Numbered from the stretch's first letter, positions 1 to 9,447 are shown. The stretch: DNA of 64,000 nucleotides from Cytophagales bacterium (GCA_020402945.1 JADBYQ010000002.1:1-64000), one strand, 5' to 3'. A program made the numbers and translations. The notes: generated by a model from the sequence alone, not told the origin.

Positions 1-81
1 GTAACAGATGAGGTTGTGAAAGAGTACATTGAGAAACAAGATGTCGCTACAAAGGATGACGACTTCAAGATATCTGAATGA
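1..81 (+). CDS. IS200/IS605-type transposase TnpA, C-terminal fragment
   Basis: An open frame enters from the left edge and ends at TGA 79-81, giving the last 26 residues of a protein. The stretch reading VTDEVVKEYIEKQ resembles the C-terminal helix of Y1 (HUH) single-strand transposases of the IS200 type, where a VxxEVIxxYIExQ helix carries the catalytic tyrosine. The two hairpins just downstream fit the right end of such an element. Only the tail is visible, so the start and the catalytic HUH motif cannot be checked. It could also be a domesticated REP-associated transposase. Confidence 0.6.
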   Translation, partial: VTDEVVKEYIEKQDVATKDDDFKISE

Positions 82-87
82 CTTTAG

Positions 88-131
88 AAGTCTTTAGACT
101 TTCAGCAAATCTACCGGCTTGAAGCCGGTAG
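88..131. repeat. Two hairpins, candidate right end of the IS200-type element
   Basis: The first hairpin is AAGTC-TTTA-GACTT (88-101). The second is CTACCGGC-TTGAA-GCCGGTAG (111-131), a perfect 8-bp stem. Subterminal hairpins directly after the tnpA stop are what the IS200/IS605 family uses for single-strand recognition. The cleavage site cannot be placed without another copy. Confidence 0.45.
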
Positions 132-532
132 TAATTTAATTTGTTTGGTAAAGAAGGGCATCACACGGTGGGCTATGTTGAAGGATAAAGTTACAGTTCA
201 ACTTTTGCGTGCGCAAGATGGTTTGATAGCCTATAAATACGATCCGGGGTCATTGAACAGGAGGATATCGAAAAGATCAAAAAGTGATTGAGATCGATAT
301 TTGTATACTTAGTAGGAGTACATCATACGTTTATTGAATTGCCTTACTTTGTTGGGTGTGATTTCGATTTGTTTTGGCTTACCGAATTCGCGAGGTAGGT
401 GCGCCAAGAAAGCGCGCTTCAGAAATGATAAAGCCAAACAGTGGATAATTTGTTGCGTAAAATGGTCTTCCAACGGTTATTTTCTTTGGATTAATCAAAC
501 ACACGGCTATCTTTGCGCCTCCTAAAAAGGAT
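132..532. other. Gene-free, possibly degenerate stretch before tRNA-Asp
   Basis: About 400 bp without a convincing gene. Short coding-like pieces in different frames (142-295) look like a decayed gene broken by frameshifts, but no family is recognisable. A 63-codon frame at 334-525 has unconvincing composition and no homology I can name. The stretch may be scar sequence beside the IS200-type element. Confidence 0.4.
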
Positions 533-606
533 GGTCTGGTAGTTCAGCTGGTTAGAATGCCTGCCTGTCACGCAGGAGGTCGCGGGTTCGAGTCCCGTCC
601 AGACCG
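533..606 (+). tRNA. tRNA-Asp (GTC)
   Basis: A 74-nt cloverleaf. The acceptor stem pairs GGTCTGG (533-539) with CCAGACC (599-605), with G606 as discriminator base. The D-arm contains AGCTGGTT, the anticodon stem CCTGC/GCAGG encloses CTGTCAC with anticodon GTC, and the T-arm is GCGGGTTCGAGTCCCGT. The 3' CCA is not encoded in full. A strong terminator follows within 2 bases, so it appears to be a single-gene unit. Confidence 0.97.
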
Positions 607-607
607 C

Positions 608-648
608 AAAAAGCCTCTAATTCTTAAAGAATAGAGGCTTTTTGCTTT
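608..648 (+). terminator. Rho-independent terminator after tRNA-Asp
   Basis: AAAAAGCCTCTA (608-619) pairs with TAGAGGCTTTTT (632-643) around a 12-nt loop, and the T-rich end continues to 648. The A-run on the other strand means it could also work on minus-strand transcripts. Confidence 0.85.
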
Positions 649-714
649 TGAGGTAAGTTATTTTTCCACCATTCAACTGAGAAAAACGCGAATGGCGCTA
701 CATGACAATCTGGT

Positions 715-1092
715 CTAATGCTTTACTTCCGCATTCAAATCGATTATTTCTTTCAGTAAGTCTAGTGCATTTTTTTCTGATTCCTCCACCTTTCCATCCG
801 CGTTAATCACGTCATACATGTCTGTATACACTTTGTACTTCTGTGCAAATTTAACGTGATCAAATTGTTTGAAGGTATCACGTATGATGTCCATTACTTC
901 ATTGTGTGGCAATGTCTTGTAATGTAGCAAGGCCGCATCAAACTTTTGCTTTGGGTTCGTCTCGGTCGGAAATAGCTTTGCCATCTTACCAAGGATTACT
1001 TCCTCTTCAGACGGATGTAAATAGTTATCTGCCAAAGCCATGTGGATATACAGAAACAGAACAAAGTCTTGAAAGTTGTTATGGATGACCAT
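715..1092 (-). CDS. TerB-like (TerB-N/DjlA-type helical) domain protein
   Basis: A 125-residue protein, all alpha-helical by composition. It carries the repeated acidic turn motif of the TerB fold twice: an ADNYLHPSEEE segment near residue 21 and an INADGKVEESEK segment near residue 96. In TerB and DjlA this pattern (DG.xxxxE) marks a metal-binding helical bundle. No signal peptide or membrane segment is seen, so it is probably cytoplasmic. It lies downstream of groESL on the same strand but beyond a strong terminator, so it is probably a separate unit. The ATG at 1092 starts the only frame. The role is unknown; tellurite resistance should not be assumed, because this domain is widespread in unrelated contexts. 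Confidence 0.75.
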   Translation of the reverse strand: MVIHNNFQDFVLFLYIHMALADNYLHPSEEEVILGKMAKLFPTETNPKQKFDAALLHYKTLPHNEVMDIIRDTFKQFDHVKFAQKYKVYTDMYDVINADGKVEESEKNALDLLKEIIDLNAEVKH

Positions 1093-1162
1093 AGTGTGTG
1101 TGAGTTGTTATAAATGCAAGCTAATCAAAAACTCAATTGATTGAACGATTGAAGCGGAATTC

Positions 1163-1199
1163 AAAAAAAGAACCCTTTCCAACAAGTTGGAAAGGGTTC
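1163..1199 (-). terminator. Terminator of the groES-groEL operon
   Basis: A perfect 14-bp inverted repeat, GAACCCTTTCCAAC (1170-1183) with GTTGGAAAGGGTTC (1186-1199), around a 2-nt centre. It is followed on the minus strand by seven T residues (A-run at 1163-1169). It lies 23 bp past the groEL stop. Confidence 0.92.
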
Positions 1200-1221
1200 A
1201 AAGAACATATTCTTATCAGAA

Positions 1222-2865
<1,644 letters not shown>

Positions 2866-2882
2866 TTAGTAGTGATTTTGAA

Positions 2883-3161
2883 TTAAATAGTACCGAATAT
2901 ATCGGAGTTGCGCATGATCAAATATTCTTTTCCATCAATAGTGATTTCAGTACCTGAATACTTTCCGTAAAGTACTTTATCGCCCACTTTAACAGTAACA
3001 GGCTTGTCCTTCAGCCCATCGCCAATGGCAATTACTTTTCCTTGTTGCGGTTTTTCTTTTGCGGTATCAGGTATGTAGAGCCCTGAAGCAGTCTTTACTT
3101 CTGCGGCAGAAGCTTCTACCAGCACGCGATCTTCATTAGGTTTGAAATTGATTTTTGACAT
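2883..3161 (-). CDS. groS: Co-chaperonin GroES (10 kDa)
   Basis: A 92-residue co-chaperonin that caps the GroEL ring as a heptamer. It starts with the typical KPNEDRVLVEA beta-strand. The mobile loop around residues 17-34 contains TASGLYIPDTAKEKPQQG, and the family motifs GDKVLYGKYSGTE and the terminal LIMRNSDIFG follow. It is first in the operon, with a long non-coding leader region upstream that holds candidate regulatory repeats. Start at ATG 3161. Confidence 0.98.
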   Translation of the reverse strand: MSKINFKPNEDRVLVEASAAEVKTASGLYIPDTAKEKPQQGKVIAIGDGLKDKPVTVKVGDKVLYGKYSGTEITIDGKEYLIMRNSDIFGTI

Positions 3162-3534
3162 AACTATTTTAGTTGTTTAGTTGTGAATGTGACTTATAGT
3201 CTCTCGTGGCGTAGCTACTATTATGCCAGAGGTGTTTAGTCGTTTTTTTTTGACACAATTAATCTAAAGCGGCAGCAATTGTGGATATTTTTGACAGAAT
3301 CTGTATAGGAAAATGGAATTATTGGCAGATTGGCAGTAAGTTGACGGCAGCGTAACATGGATCGCATTTTTGGGTAATCCATTAGTTGCCGTTGTTAGTT
3401 TCGTTGAAATTGTAACGCTGTGCACTTAGTAACTAAATTATGTAGGGCACCAACAACCAAGTTGCCTTTAAAAATAGAAGAGCAAAGAATAGATTTTTTC
3501 CAAAAGGACCTATCCAGACCAGGATAGGGACGCC
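3162..3534 (-). promoter_or_regulatory. groES upstream region with TGTCA-type and tandem repeats
   Basis: A 373-bp non-coding gap that must hold the groESL promoter. On the minus strand TGTCAAAAA occurs twice, at 3255-3247 and 3296-3288, 41 bp apart. Further upstream, ATTGGCAG is present as an exact tandem pair (3321-3336), followed by TTGACGGCAG. No CIRCE inverted repeat and no clear TAnnTTTG box facing groES is visible. I infer a heat-shock-responsive operator or alternative promoter; this is not shown by the sequence alone. The left part (3480-3534) holds the secG terminator. Confidence 0.4.
3494..3528 (-). terminator. Candidate terminator after secG
   Basis: A 7-bp hairpin CCTATCC (3509-3515) / GGATAGG (3522-3528), followed on the minus strand by a short T-tract and, after a gap, by another. 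It lies 7 bp past the secG stop. The T-run is weak, so confidence is moderate. Confidence 0.45.
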
Positions 3535-3873
3535 TTATTTCTTGGTGCTATCCGCTGCAGGTGCAGCCTTCTTAATATCAATTCCGGGAGCCGCTTGTTG
3601 CTCTTTTGCTCGCTCCAAAATTTCGTCAGTAACCACACCTGTGCTAGGTGCTGTAAAATTTGTTGCCAATGAAAAAACCATGATTGCAATTGCAAAACCC
3701 CAGGTAAGACGCTCTAAAACGTCACCGGTTTTTTTTACACCAATCAAATTACTTGCTCCCGATCCGCCAAACTGACTAGACAATCCTCCGCCTTTCGAGT
3801 TTTGAGCTAGTACTACCAATACTAACAATACTGCGGAAACAATCGCGAGAATAATGAATAACGTATACCACAT
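3535..3873 (-). CDS. secG: Preprotein translocase subunit SecG
   Basis: A 112-residue membrane protein of the SecYEG channel. Two hydrophobic segments (about residues 3-22 and 55-74) flank the conserved cytoplasmic loop LAQNSKGGGLSSQFGG and the following GVKKTGDVLERLTW motif, which together define SecG. The C-terminal tail, rich in Ala, Lys and Asp, is longer than in E. coli, as is common in Bacteroidota. It follows the upstream 277-residue gene by 3 bp, so the two are almost certainly co-transcribed. Confidence 0.95.
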   Translation of the reverse strand: MWYTLFIILAIVSAVLLVLVVLAQNSKGGGLSSQFGGSGASNLIGVKKTGDVLERLTWGFAIAIMVFSLATNFTAPSTGVVTDEILERAKEQQAAPGIDIKKAAPAADSTKK

Positions 3874-3876
3874 AAC

Positions 3877-4710
3877 TTATTTTTTCAGCTCTTCAATTCG
3901 GGCTGCAAAGTAAGCCTTTTTTTGTGGAAACTTCCAAATCAACTTTTTGAGCATTTCAACTGCCTTCTCCTTTTTTCCTTGCTTGAGTAGAATTTCCACT
4001 AGAGTTTCAGAAACGATGTGTGTCACTTGCAACTCAATTTTTTCTGTCAAATCGGTTGGCTCGGACACGGGCCTGAGCTTATTAATAGTGGGTTGAGTCT
4101 TGATAAAATGATCGATGATCTCCGTTTGTTCGTTTTGCTTTACGCCCTCCGACTTAATCTCCTTCGTGCTTTTTATATGTTCGATCAGGTCGGCTTCCTT
4201 TAACTCGCCCTTCTCTATGGGATGGGTAGTGATGCCATCCGAAAGGGGACGAGCAGAATGCTCCAGCTGCTCCACCACTTGTTCAAATCGATGCATGGAG
4301 TTATGGAGTTGGGCCAAGTCTTGCTCCACTTCTTCATAAATATCAACTGACTGCGAAGGTATATCGGGTAACACAGCTTCGTCCTCAATGGCTGTTGCGC
4401 GAATAGGTTGGGCTTCAATTGGTGGCGTAGAAAGCTCAACAAAGACTTCTTCTGTTCTCAATATCTGTTGCTCAACTCGGGGGGAAGTCATAATAGATTT
4501 GAGCACCGCTCGATCGGTGGCATAAATCGCACTTTGCCTAAGGGCGTTGTCTTTTTCGGATAGATTCAAATCTTGGGTCACGCGTGCTACCAAATGTCGA
4601 ATGACCTGGCTATAGGGAAATTGGCCTTCTAACTCGATCAGTTGATTGGCATCTTCAAGCAACAGAGAGTTGTAGTTTTGGACGAACCAATAAAATTTTT
4701 GTGGATTCAA
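3877..4710 (-). CDS. Conserved hypothetical protein upstream of secG
   Basis: A 277-residue soluble protein that I cannot assign to a named family. The N-terminal 80 residues are helical and contain a FPYSQVIRHLVAR stretch. The middle (90-210) is acidic, Glu/Gln-rich and probably disordered. The last 45 residues look like one TPR-type helical hairpin (LLKQGKKEKAVEMLKKLIWKFPQ). The frame opens with TTG at 4710 and has no early ATG. A promoter matching the Bacteroidota pattern lies 27 bp upstream. Tight linkage to secG suggests co-expression, not necessarily shared function. Confidence 0.7.
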   Translation of the reverse strand: MNPQKFYWFVQNYNSLLLEDANQLIELEGQFPYSQVIRHLVARVTQDLNLSEKDNALRQSAIYATDRAVLKSIMTSPRVEQQILRTEEVFVELSTPPIEAQPIRATAIEDEAVLPDIPSQSVDIYEEVEQDLAQLHNSMHRFEQVVEQLEHSARPLSDGITTHPIEKGELKEADLIEHIKSTKEIKSEGVKQNEQTEIIDHFIKTQPTINKLRPVSEPTDLTEKIELQVTHIVSETLVEILLKQGKKEKAVEMLKKLIWKFPQKKAYFAARIEELKK

Positions 4711-4736
4711 TTAAATCAAAAGTTAGGCGGTAGTAG

Positions 4737-4767
4737 TAAATGTAAAGCAAAAACAGAACTAACCAAA
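4737..4767 (-). promoter_or_regulatory. Bacteroidota-type promoter for the secG operon
   Basis: On the minus strand TTTG (4767-4764) is separated by 19 bp from TACATTTA (4744-4737), a 7-of-8 match to the -7 box TAnnTTTG. The spacing and the short leader to the TTG start at 4710 fit the known pattern for the phylum. Confidence 0.55.
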
Positions 4768-4799
4768 ATGCAACCGCCCACGGGGTGGGAATTCTTATT

Positions 4800-4807
4800 T
4801 ATCTTTG
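4800..4807 (+). promoter_or_regulatory. -7 box of the DUF1573 gene
   Basis: TATCTTTG is an exact match to TAnnTTTG, 17 bp before the ATG at 4825. No clear -33 TTTG is seen at the right distance, so only half of the promoter is supported. Confidence 0.4.
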
Positions 4808-4824
4808 TTGGTAATAAATAAAAA

Positions 4825-5913
4825 ATGAGTGTAGCGAGAGTACTGTTTTTGCAAGTTTGCATCTTCGTCTGTTATCAGGTAGGCATTTGCCAGGTAGCGG
4901 AGCCGTTGTTTTTTCAAGACAAGAGCCATGACTTTGGCGATGTTGTTGAACAAAATGGCCCTGTGATGAACGAGTTTATTTTTTTTAACAAATCCACGCA
5001 GCCTATTACAATTTTATCTGTTCAGCCATCTTGTGGCTGTACTACACCCGGATGGACAAAGGAACCTATTGCCCCAGGTAAGTCAGGATTGATTAAAGCT
5101 AGCTTTGACCCGAAAGGACGGCCAGGCTATTTCAATAAATCACTTACTGTTACTACCGACTTTGAGGGTACTGCAATCATTCTTCAGATTAAAGGAAATG
5201 TAATTGATAAGAAGGCTGAAACAGGGCCTTACGATTTGGTGGTAGAAAAGGGAAATCTACGATTTAGAAATACGTCATTTAACGTTGGCAAAGTTTTTCT
5301 CAACAAAGAGAATCCGGCTGTTGAATTCCCGCTCTATAACAATAGCAATGATTCGATCAAGATTCTGGCAGTGATAGCGCCCCCACACATTAAGTTAGTT
5401 TATCCTAAAGTGCTGCCGCCAAAGCTATTGACAAAATTCAGTATTGTTTACCGCGCCAAAGTAGAGGGTAAGTATGGATTTTGTTCTAATAGTTTAACCA
5501 TCAAAACCACCGACAAGATGCTGCCTGAAAAACAGTTTCCGGTGTACGCCACGGTCGAAGAATATTTTGCTCCGCTCACCCCCGATGAGCAGTTGGCCGC
5601 GCCTATTTTAGTCGTTAACGACTACCAATTAGATTTTGGGAAAATCAGAAACGGAGTAGAAGTGACAAGGTCGTTGAAAGCCAGAAACAGAGGGAAAAAG
5701 GACCTGATCATTCGACATATTCAAAGCAACTGCACCTGTTTGGTTGTCAATTTTAATCGTATGAAACTAAAACCAAATGAAGAAGCAACAATCGAGTTTC
5801 GCTTCGATCCGACCGGCCGTGAAGGGCTGCAAAACAAGGCACTTACCATTTATGCAAATGACCCCGTTAACCCCGTTCAACGAATACTGGTAAAAGGGTA
5901 TATCGATAATTGA
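4825..5913 (+). CDS. Secreted protein with two DUF1573 domains
   Basis: A 362-residue exported protein. A signal peptide spans residues 1-22 (hydrophobic core, cleavage near GICQVA). Two DUF1573 immunoglobulin-like domains follow, at about 28-125 and 265-360. Each carries the hallmark of a Cys-containing turn followed by a glycine-rich strand: PSCGCTTPGW near residue 70 and SNCTCLVVNF near 304, and later FDPKGRPG and FDPTGREG. The central region (135-250) looks like a third, diverged beta-sandwich. The domain is common in surface or periplasmic proteins of Bacteroidota, and its molecular role is not established. Transcribed alone, divergent from the secG operon. Confidence 0.85.
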   Translation: MSVARVLFLQVCIFVCYQVGICQVAEPLFFQDKSHDFGDVVEQNGPVMNEFIFFNKSTQPITILSVQPSCGCTTPGWTKEPIAPGKSGLIKASFDPKGRPGYFNKSLTVTTDFEGTAIILQIKGNVIDKKAETGPYDLVVEKGNLRFRNTSFNVGKVFLNKENPAVEFPLYNNSNDSIKILAVIAPPHIKLVYPKVLPPKLLTKFSIVYRAKVEGKYGFCSNSLTIKTTDKMLPEKQFPVYATVEEYFAPLTPDEQLAAPILVVNDYQLDFGKIRNGVEVTRSLKARNRGKKDLIIRHIQSNCTCLVVNFNRMKLKPNEEATIEFRFDPTGREGLQNKALTIYANDPVNPVQRILVKGYIDN

Positions 5914-5946
5914 AATTCTTCGAAAGGAAGTTTGACTCAAGAACAA

Positions 5947-7026
5947 TTAGTTGAACTTCGTTTTTAACTTCTTTACGATCAACTCTGCCGCGTTGCCTTC
6001 ACCATACAGCGCACCTGTAGTAGGAAAGAGCTCATTCTCTAGTCGATTGAACATGGAAAGAATAGCAGCTTTTTCTGAGCCCACGATATAGTTTACTTTT
6101 GCATCGATCAATTCTACCCACTCTGTCTGGTCGCGAAGAGTAAGGCAGAATTTTTGGAAGAAAAAAGCTTCCTTTTGCAGCCCACCACTGTCAGTCATTA
6201 CCAACTTACAGTTTTTCAATAGTGACAGCATATCAAAATATCCTTGCGGCTCGATAGTCGTAACGTCAAGTGAGATTGCAAGTGAATTCAGGTAGGCCTT
6301 TGTGCGTGGATGTAAGGGGAGTACCACCGGCATTTCTTTATTGATTTCATTCAATGCATCACAAATGCCTCGAAGTTTCTCCGGGTCATTGGTGTTTTCT
6401 GCGCGGTGGATGGTGCACAGAACGAAGTTATTTGGAGTGAGATTTAGCTTCTTGATAATCGTTGCTATTGTTTCTGCTTTATGCTGGTAGTAAAGAACCG
6501 CATCGTACATCACGTCTCCCGGCTGTTCAATCTCACAAGAGAAGTTTCGAAAGCCTTCTCTTTCAAGATTGGCAACTGCGGTTTCAGTAGGGCAGAATAA
6601 CAATTGGCTGATGCGGTCTGTCAGTATTCGATTGACTTCTTCCGGCATTTTCATTTCGAAACTCCGCAGCCCCGCTTCCACATGCGCTACGGGGATGTGC
6701 AGTTTAGCAGCTGTCAAAGCGCCAGCAAGAGTTGAGTTGGTGTCTCCATAAACCAATACGCATACTGGCTTTTCTTGGATCAATACATGTTCAATTTGTT
6801 CCATCATCCGCCCCGTCATGGCGCCATGGTTCAAACCTTGTATCTCGAGATTATAGTTGGGATGGGGGATCTCCATCTCATCGAAAAAAACCTGACTCAT
6901 ATTGGCATCAAAATGCTGCCCCGTGTGAACAATGATTTCCTCAATGCCAGACTTCTTCAGCGCACGCGATACTGTAGCGGCTTTGATGAATTGCGGACGA
7001 GCGCCAAGAACAGTTACGATTTTCAT
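5947..7026 (-). CDS. wecB: UDP-N-acetylglucosamine 2-epimerase (non-hydrolysing)
   Basis: A 359-residue cytoplasmic enzyme that interconverts UDP-GlcNAc and UDP-ManNAc, supplying ManNAc for surface polysaccharide. Family motifs: GARPQFIKAA at the N-terminus, HTGQHFD near residue 36, VYGDTNSTLAGALTA near 93, HVEAGLRSF near 116, CTIHRAENT near 205, and TDSGGLQKEAFF near 278, which forms the nucleotide site. Length is typical. Its neighbours are not polysaccharide genes, so the pathway it feeds cannot be told from this window. It is separated from the upstream dehydrogenase by an inverted-repeat spacer. Confidence 0.95.
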   Translation of the reverse strand: MKIVTVLGARPQFIKAATVSRALKKSGIEEIIVHTGQHFDANMSQVFFDEMEIPHPNYNLEIQGLNHGAMTGRMMEQIEHVLIQEKPVCVLVYGDTNSTLAGALTAAKLHIPVAHVEAGLRSFEMKMPEEVNRILTDRISQLLFCPTETAVANLEREGFRNFSCEIEQPGDVMYDAVLYYQHKAETIATIIKKLNLTPNNFVLCTIHRAENTNDPEKLRGICDALNEINKEMPVVLPLHPRTKAYLNSLAISLDVTTIEPQGYFDMLSLLKNCKLVMTDSGGLQKEAFFFQKFCLTLRDQTEWVELIDAKVNYIVGSEKAAILSMFNRLENELFPTTGALYGEGNAAELIVKKLKTKFN

Positions 7027-7033
7027 TGTTTGT

Positions 7034-7091
7034 TGTTCGTTGTTCGTTGTTGGTTATTGGAATACTGGTGCTCGATCAACGAATAACCAAC
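7034..7091. repeat. Short-period repeat with inverted copy between wecB and gcdH
   Basis: The spacer carries near-tandem 7-mers of the TTGTTCG type (7034-7052), followed by GTTGGTTATT (7049-7058), which is exactly inverted as AATAACCAAC (7082-7091). It resembles the short-period arrays at 41546-41612 and 48856-48887. It may fold as a hairpin in the transcript. Confidence 0.5.
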
Positions 7092-7104
7092 TACAACAAA
7101 CGAG

Positions 7105-8325
7105 TTATACAAAAGCAGGTATCCCTGTAATTTCATTTCCTAAAATCAATAAATGAATGTCGTGTGTTCCTTCATAGGTCACTACTGATTCTAAGTTCAT
7201 CATGTGGCGCATGATAGGGTATTCGCCCGTGATCCCCATGCCTCCATGCATTTGACGTGCTTCCCTCGCAATTTCTAATGCAAGATTTACGTTGTTGCGC
7301 TTCGCCAATGATATCTGAGGTGTGGTCGCCTTGCCTTCATTCATCAACACGCCCAATCGCCAATTAAGTAGTTGTGCTTTCGTGATTTCAGTAAGCATCT
7401 CAGCCAGCTTTTTTTGTTGCAATTGAAAGGAAGCAATTGGTCTTCCAAATTGAATGCGCTCAGCCGCATATCGTCTGGCGGATTCATAGCAATCCATAGC
7501 TGCGCCCAATGCGCCCCACGCTATTCCATAGCGCGCGGAATCTAAACACATCATGGGTGCGCCTAGACCATTTTTGCCTGGCAACAAGTTTTCTTTTGGA
7601 ACTTTCACGTTATCAAATACTAGTTCTCCCGTAGCACTTGCCCGAAGGCTCCACTTTCCGTGTGTTTCAGGTGTGGTAAAACCGGGCATTCCGCGCTCGA
7701 CAATAAGTCCATGAATTCGCCCCGCTTCATTCTTCGCCCACACAACAGCTACATCTGCTTTCGGTGAATTGGAAATCCACATCTTGGCTCCGTTCAGCAA
7801 GTAATGGTCGCCCATGTCTTTGAAGTTGGTAACCATTCCACTTGGGTTGGAACCGTGATCAGGCTCCGTCAAGCCGAAGCAACCCAACCATTCTCCGCTG
7901 GCCAGTTTCGGCAGGTATTTTTTGCGTTGTGCTTCATTGCCAAATTTATAAATAGGATACATCACGAGTGATCCTTGCACGGACGCAGTAGACCTCATGC
8001 CCGAGTCTCCGCGTTCGATCTCTTGCATGATAATTCCATAGGAGATATAGTCCAGGCCGCCACAGCCATATTCTACAGGCAGGGTAGGTCCGAAGGCACC
8101 CACTTCGCCAAACTTTCTCACGATTTCGTAGGGAAAATGACCACGTTGGGCCCAATCTTCTATGTAGGGACTAATCTCTTTTTTGACAAAGTCACGTACT
8201 GAACTACGGATCAATTTATGTTCTTCGGTGAGCAAGTCATCGATTTGATAAAAATCAGGGTGATCGTATAGGTCTTGCTTTAGGGACTTTTTAGCAGACG
8301 CGTTGGCTGAAGTGGTGCTTGACAT
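7105..8325 (-). CDS. gcdH: Glutaryl-CoA dehydrogenase
   Basis: A 406-residue FAD-dependent acyl-CoA dehydrogenase. The ASVQGSLVMYPIYKFG and LGCFGLTEPDHGSNPS segments, and the C-terminal YEGTHDIHLLILGNEITGI, match glutaryl-CoA dehydrogenase more closely than other acyl-CoA dehydrogenases. The catalytic base would be Glu385 in YEGT. The reaction oxidises and decarboxylates glutaryl-CoA to crotonyl-CoA and passes electrons to ETF, which is encoded at 13.8-15.5 kb. A TTG-initiated extension to 8367 exists, but the perfect -7 box at 8355-8362 lies inside it, so ATG 8325 is the likely start. It diverges from tryptophan 2,3-dioxygenase, which fits a shared role in amino-acid breakdown. Confidence 0.92.
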   Translation of the reverse strand: MSSTTSANASAKKSLKQDLYDHPDFYQIDDLLTEEHKLIRSSVRDFVKKEISPYIEDWAQRGHFPYEIVRKFGEVGAFGPTLPVEYGCGGLDYISYGIIMQEIERGDSGMRSTASVQGSLVMYPIYKFGNEAQRKKYLPKLASGEWLGCFGLTEPDHGSNPSGMVTNFKDMGDHYLLNGAKMWISNSPKADVAVVWAKNEAGRIHGLIVERGMPGFTTPETHGKWSLRASATGELVFDNVKVPKENLLPGKNGLGAPMMCLDSARYGIAWGALGAAMDCYESARRYAAERIQFGRPIASFQLQQKKLAEMLTEITKAQLLNWRLGVLMNEGKATTPQISLAKRNNVNLALEIAREARQMHGGMGITGEYPIMRHMMNLESVVTYEGTHDIHLLILGNEITGIPAFV

Positions 8326-8341
8326 GGCTTTTTGGTTATTC

Positions 8342-8362
8342 TTGGCGAAAGCGCCAAATTTA
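8342..8362 (-). promoter_or_regulatory. gcdH -7 box with overlapping inverted repeat
   Basis: On the minus strand TAAATTTG (8362-8355) is an exact TAnnTTTG box, 29 bp before the ATG at 8325. The inverted repeat TTGGCG-AAAG-CGCCAA (8342-8357) overlaps it and the expected transcription start, the usual place for a repressor site. No good -33 TTTG is seen at standard spacing. Confidence 0.45.
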
Positions 8363-8427
8363 CACAAAAGTCCAAAGTAGAGGCTATAGGAAGCCGTTAT
8401 AAAGGGCTACTATTCATCTTTTGTTTA

Positions 8428-9372
8428 ATGGAAAAGCCGCTCGATTCGAACTTAGTAGAACAGGTAAAAAAACTGCAGCAGAAGTATGCCGTGATGGGGC
8501 AAGACCTTTCTTCCTATCTGGATGGGTTGCTGCATGCTGACTATTTAACGTATTGGGATTATATCCACCTGGATACATTGTTGAGTTTGCAGAATCCCAA
8601 GACCCAGTTTCCTGACGAGAAGGTTTTTATTGTTTACCATCAGATCACGGAGCTGTATTTTAATCTGATACTATGGGAGCTTGAACAGATTTCGGAGAAG
8701 CAACCTCTAGATCAAGCTTTCTTTGTCGCACGACTTGATCGGGTCATTCGCTATTTTCAATTGTTAGAAAGTTCGTTTACCGTAATGGTCGATGGCATGG
8801 AGCGCGAGCAATTCTTGAAGTTTCGGATGTCGTTGTTGCCTTCGTCCGGCTTCCAATCTGCACAGTATCGGTTAATCGAAATGTGTGCCACCGACATGAT
8901 TAATCTGGTTAATCCACAAGAGCGTGAAGCGTTGCGGGAATACAGTGATTTTGACCTTCAGGTAGAGAAATTATACTGGCGAAGTGGCGCTACTGAGTTA
9001 GCGTCTGGAAAAAAGACATTAACACTTCAGCAGTTTGAAGAAAAATATCTGGAGATTTTTAAGTCGACTGGTATGAAGTATCGCGACCGAAATTTGTCGA
9101 GACTGTATGAACAACATTTCAAAGACTCTCCCGAAGTGGTCTCTCGTCTTCGCGAGTTTGATCAACTGGCCAACGTGTTGTGGCCGCTAGCCCATTTGAA
9201 GTCAGCAGGCCGGTACCTACAACGCGATCCGGAAGATATCAAAGCCACAGGCGGTACAAACTGGCAAAAATATTTGCCTCCGCGCTTCCAAAAGATAATG
9301 TTTTTCCCTGCGCTTTGGACAGATCAGGAGAAAGCAGATTGGGGAAAAGCGGGTGTGTTAAAGAACTTGTAG
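8428..9372 (+). CDS. kynA: Tryptophan 2,3-dioxygenase
   Basis: A 314-residue haem dioxygenase that opens the indole ring of L-tryptophan to N-formylkynurenine, the first step of the kynurenine route. Family motifs: LTYWDYIHLDTLLSLQ near residue 37, the haem-pocket helix EKVFIVYHQITELYFNLIL with the expected His near residue 71, FRMSLLPSSGFQSAQYR near 134, and the substrate loop KATGGTNWQKYLPPRF near 275. Length is slightly above the roughly 280 residues of the shortest bacterial forms. Start at ATG 8428; the longer frame from 8332 runs into the divergent promoter region. No other kynurenine genes are in the window. Confidence 0.93.
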   Translation: MEKPLDSNLVEQVKKLQQKYAVMGQDLSSYLDGLLHADYLTYWDYIHLDTLLSLQNPKTQFPDEKVFIVYHQITELYFNLILWELEQISEKQPLDQAFFVARLDRVIRYFQLLESSFTVMVDGMEREQFLKFRMSLLPSSGFQSAQYRLIEMCATDMINLVNPQEREALREYSDFDLQVEKLYWRSGATELASGKKTLTLQQFEEKYLEIFKSTGMKYRDRNLSRLYEQHFKDSPEVVSRLREFDQLANVLWPLAHLKSAGRYLQRDPEDIKATGGTNWQKYLPPRFQKIMFFPALWTDQEKADWGKAGVLKNL

Positions 9373-9447
9373 CTGCTAGTCCAATAACATGCAAAGCCAA
9401 AATAGGGCATTCGATTATTGGCAGTTATTGTGAATGGCTATCTTTAC

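Noticed and set aside
334-525. 63-codon frame before tRNA-Asp
   Set aside because: Composition does not look coding, no recognisable domain, and it lies in a stretch that appears degenerate. Included only as part of the gene-free region.
3162-3534. CIRCE element upstream of groES
   Set aside because: No TTAGCACTC-N9-GAGTGCTAA or close variant is present on either strand.
9416-9446. TTG-N18-TATCTTTA as promoter of the YwqK-repeat gene
   Set aside because: Good match, but it would start the transcript after the GTG that gives the signal peptide; either this match or the start choice is wrong, so I do not list it.
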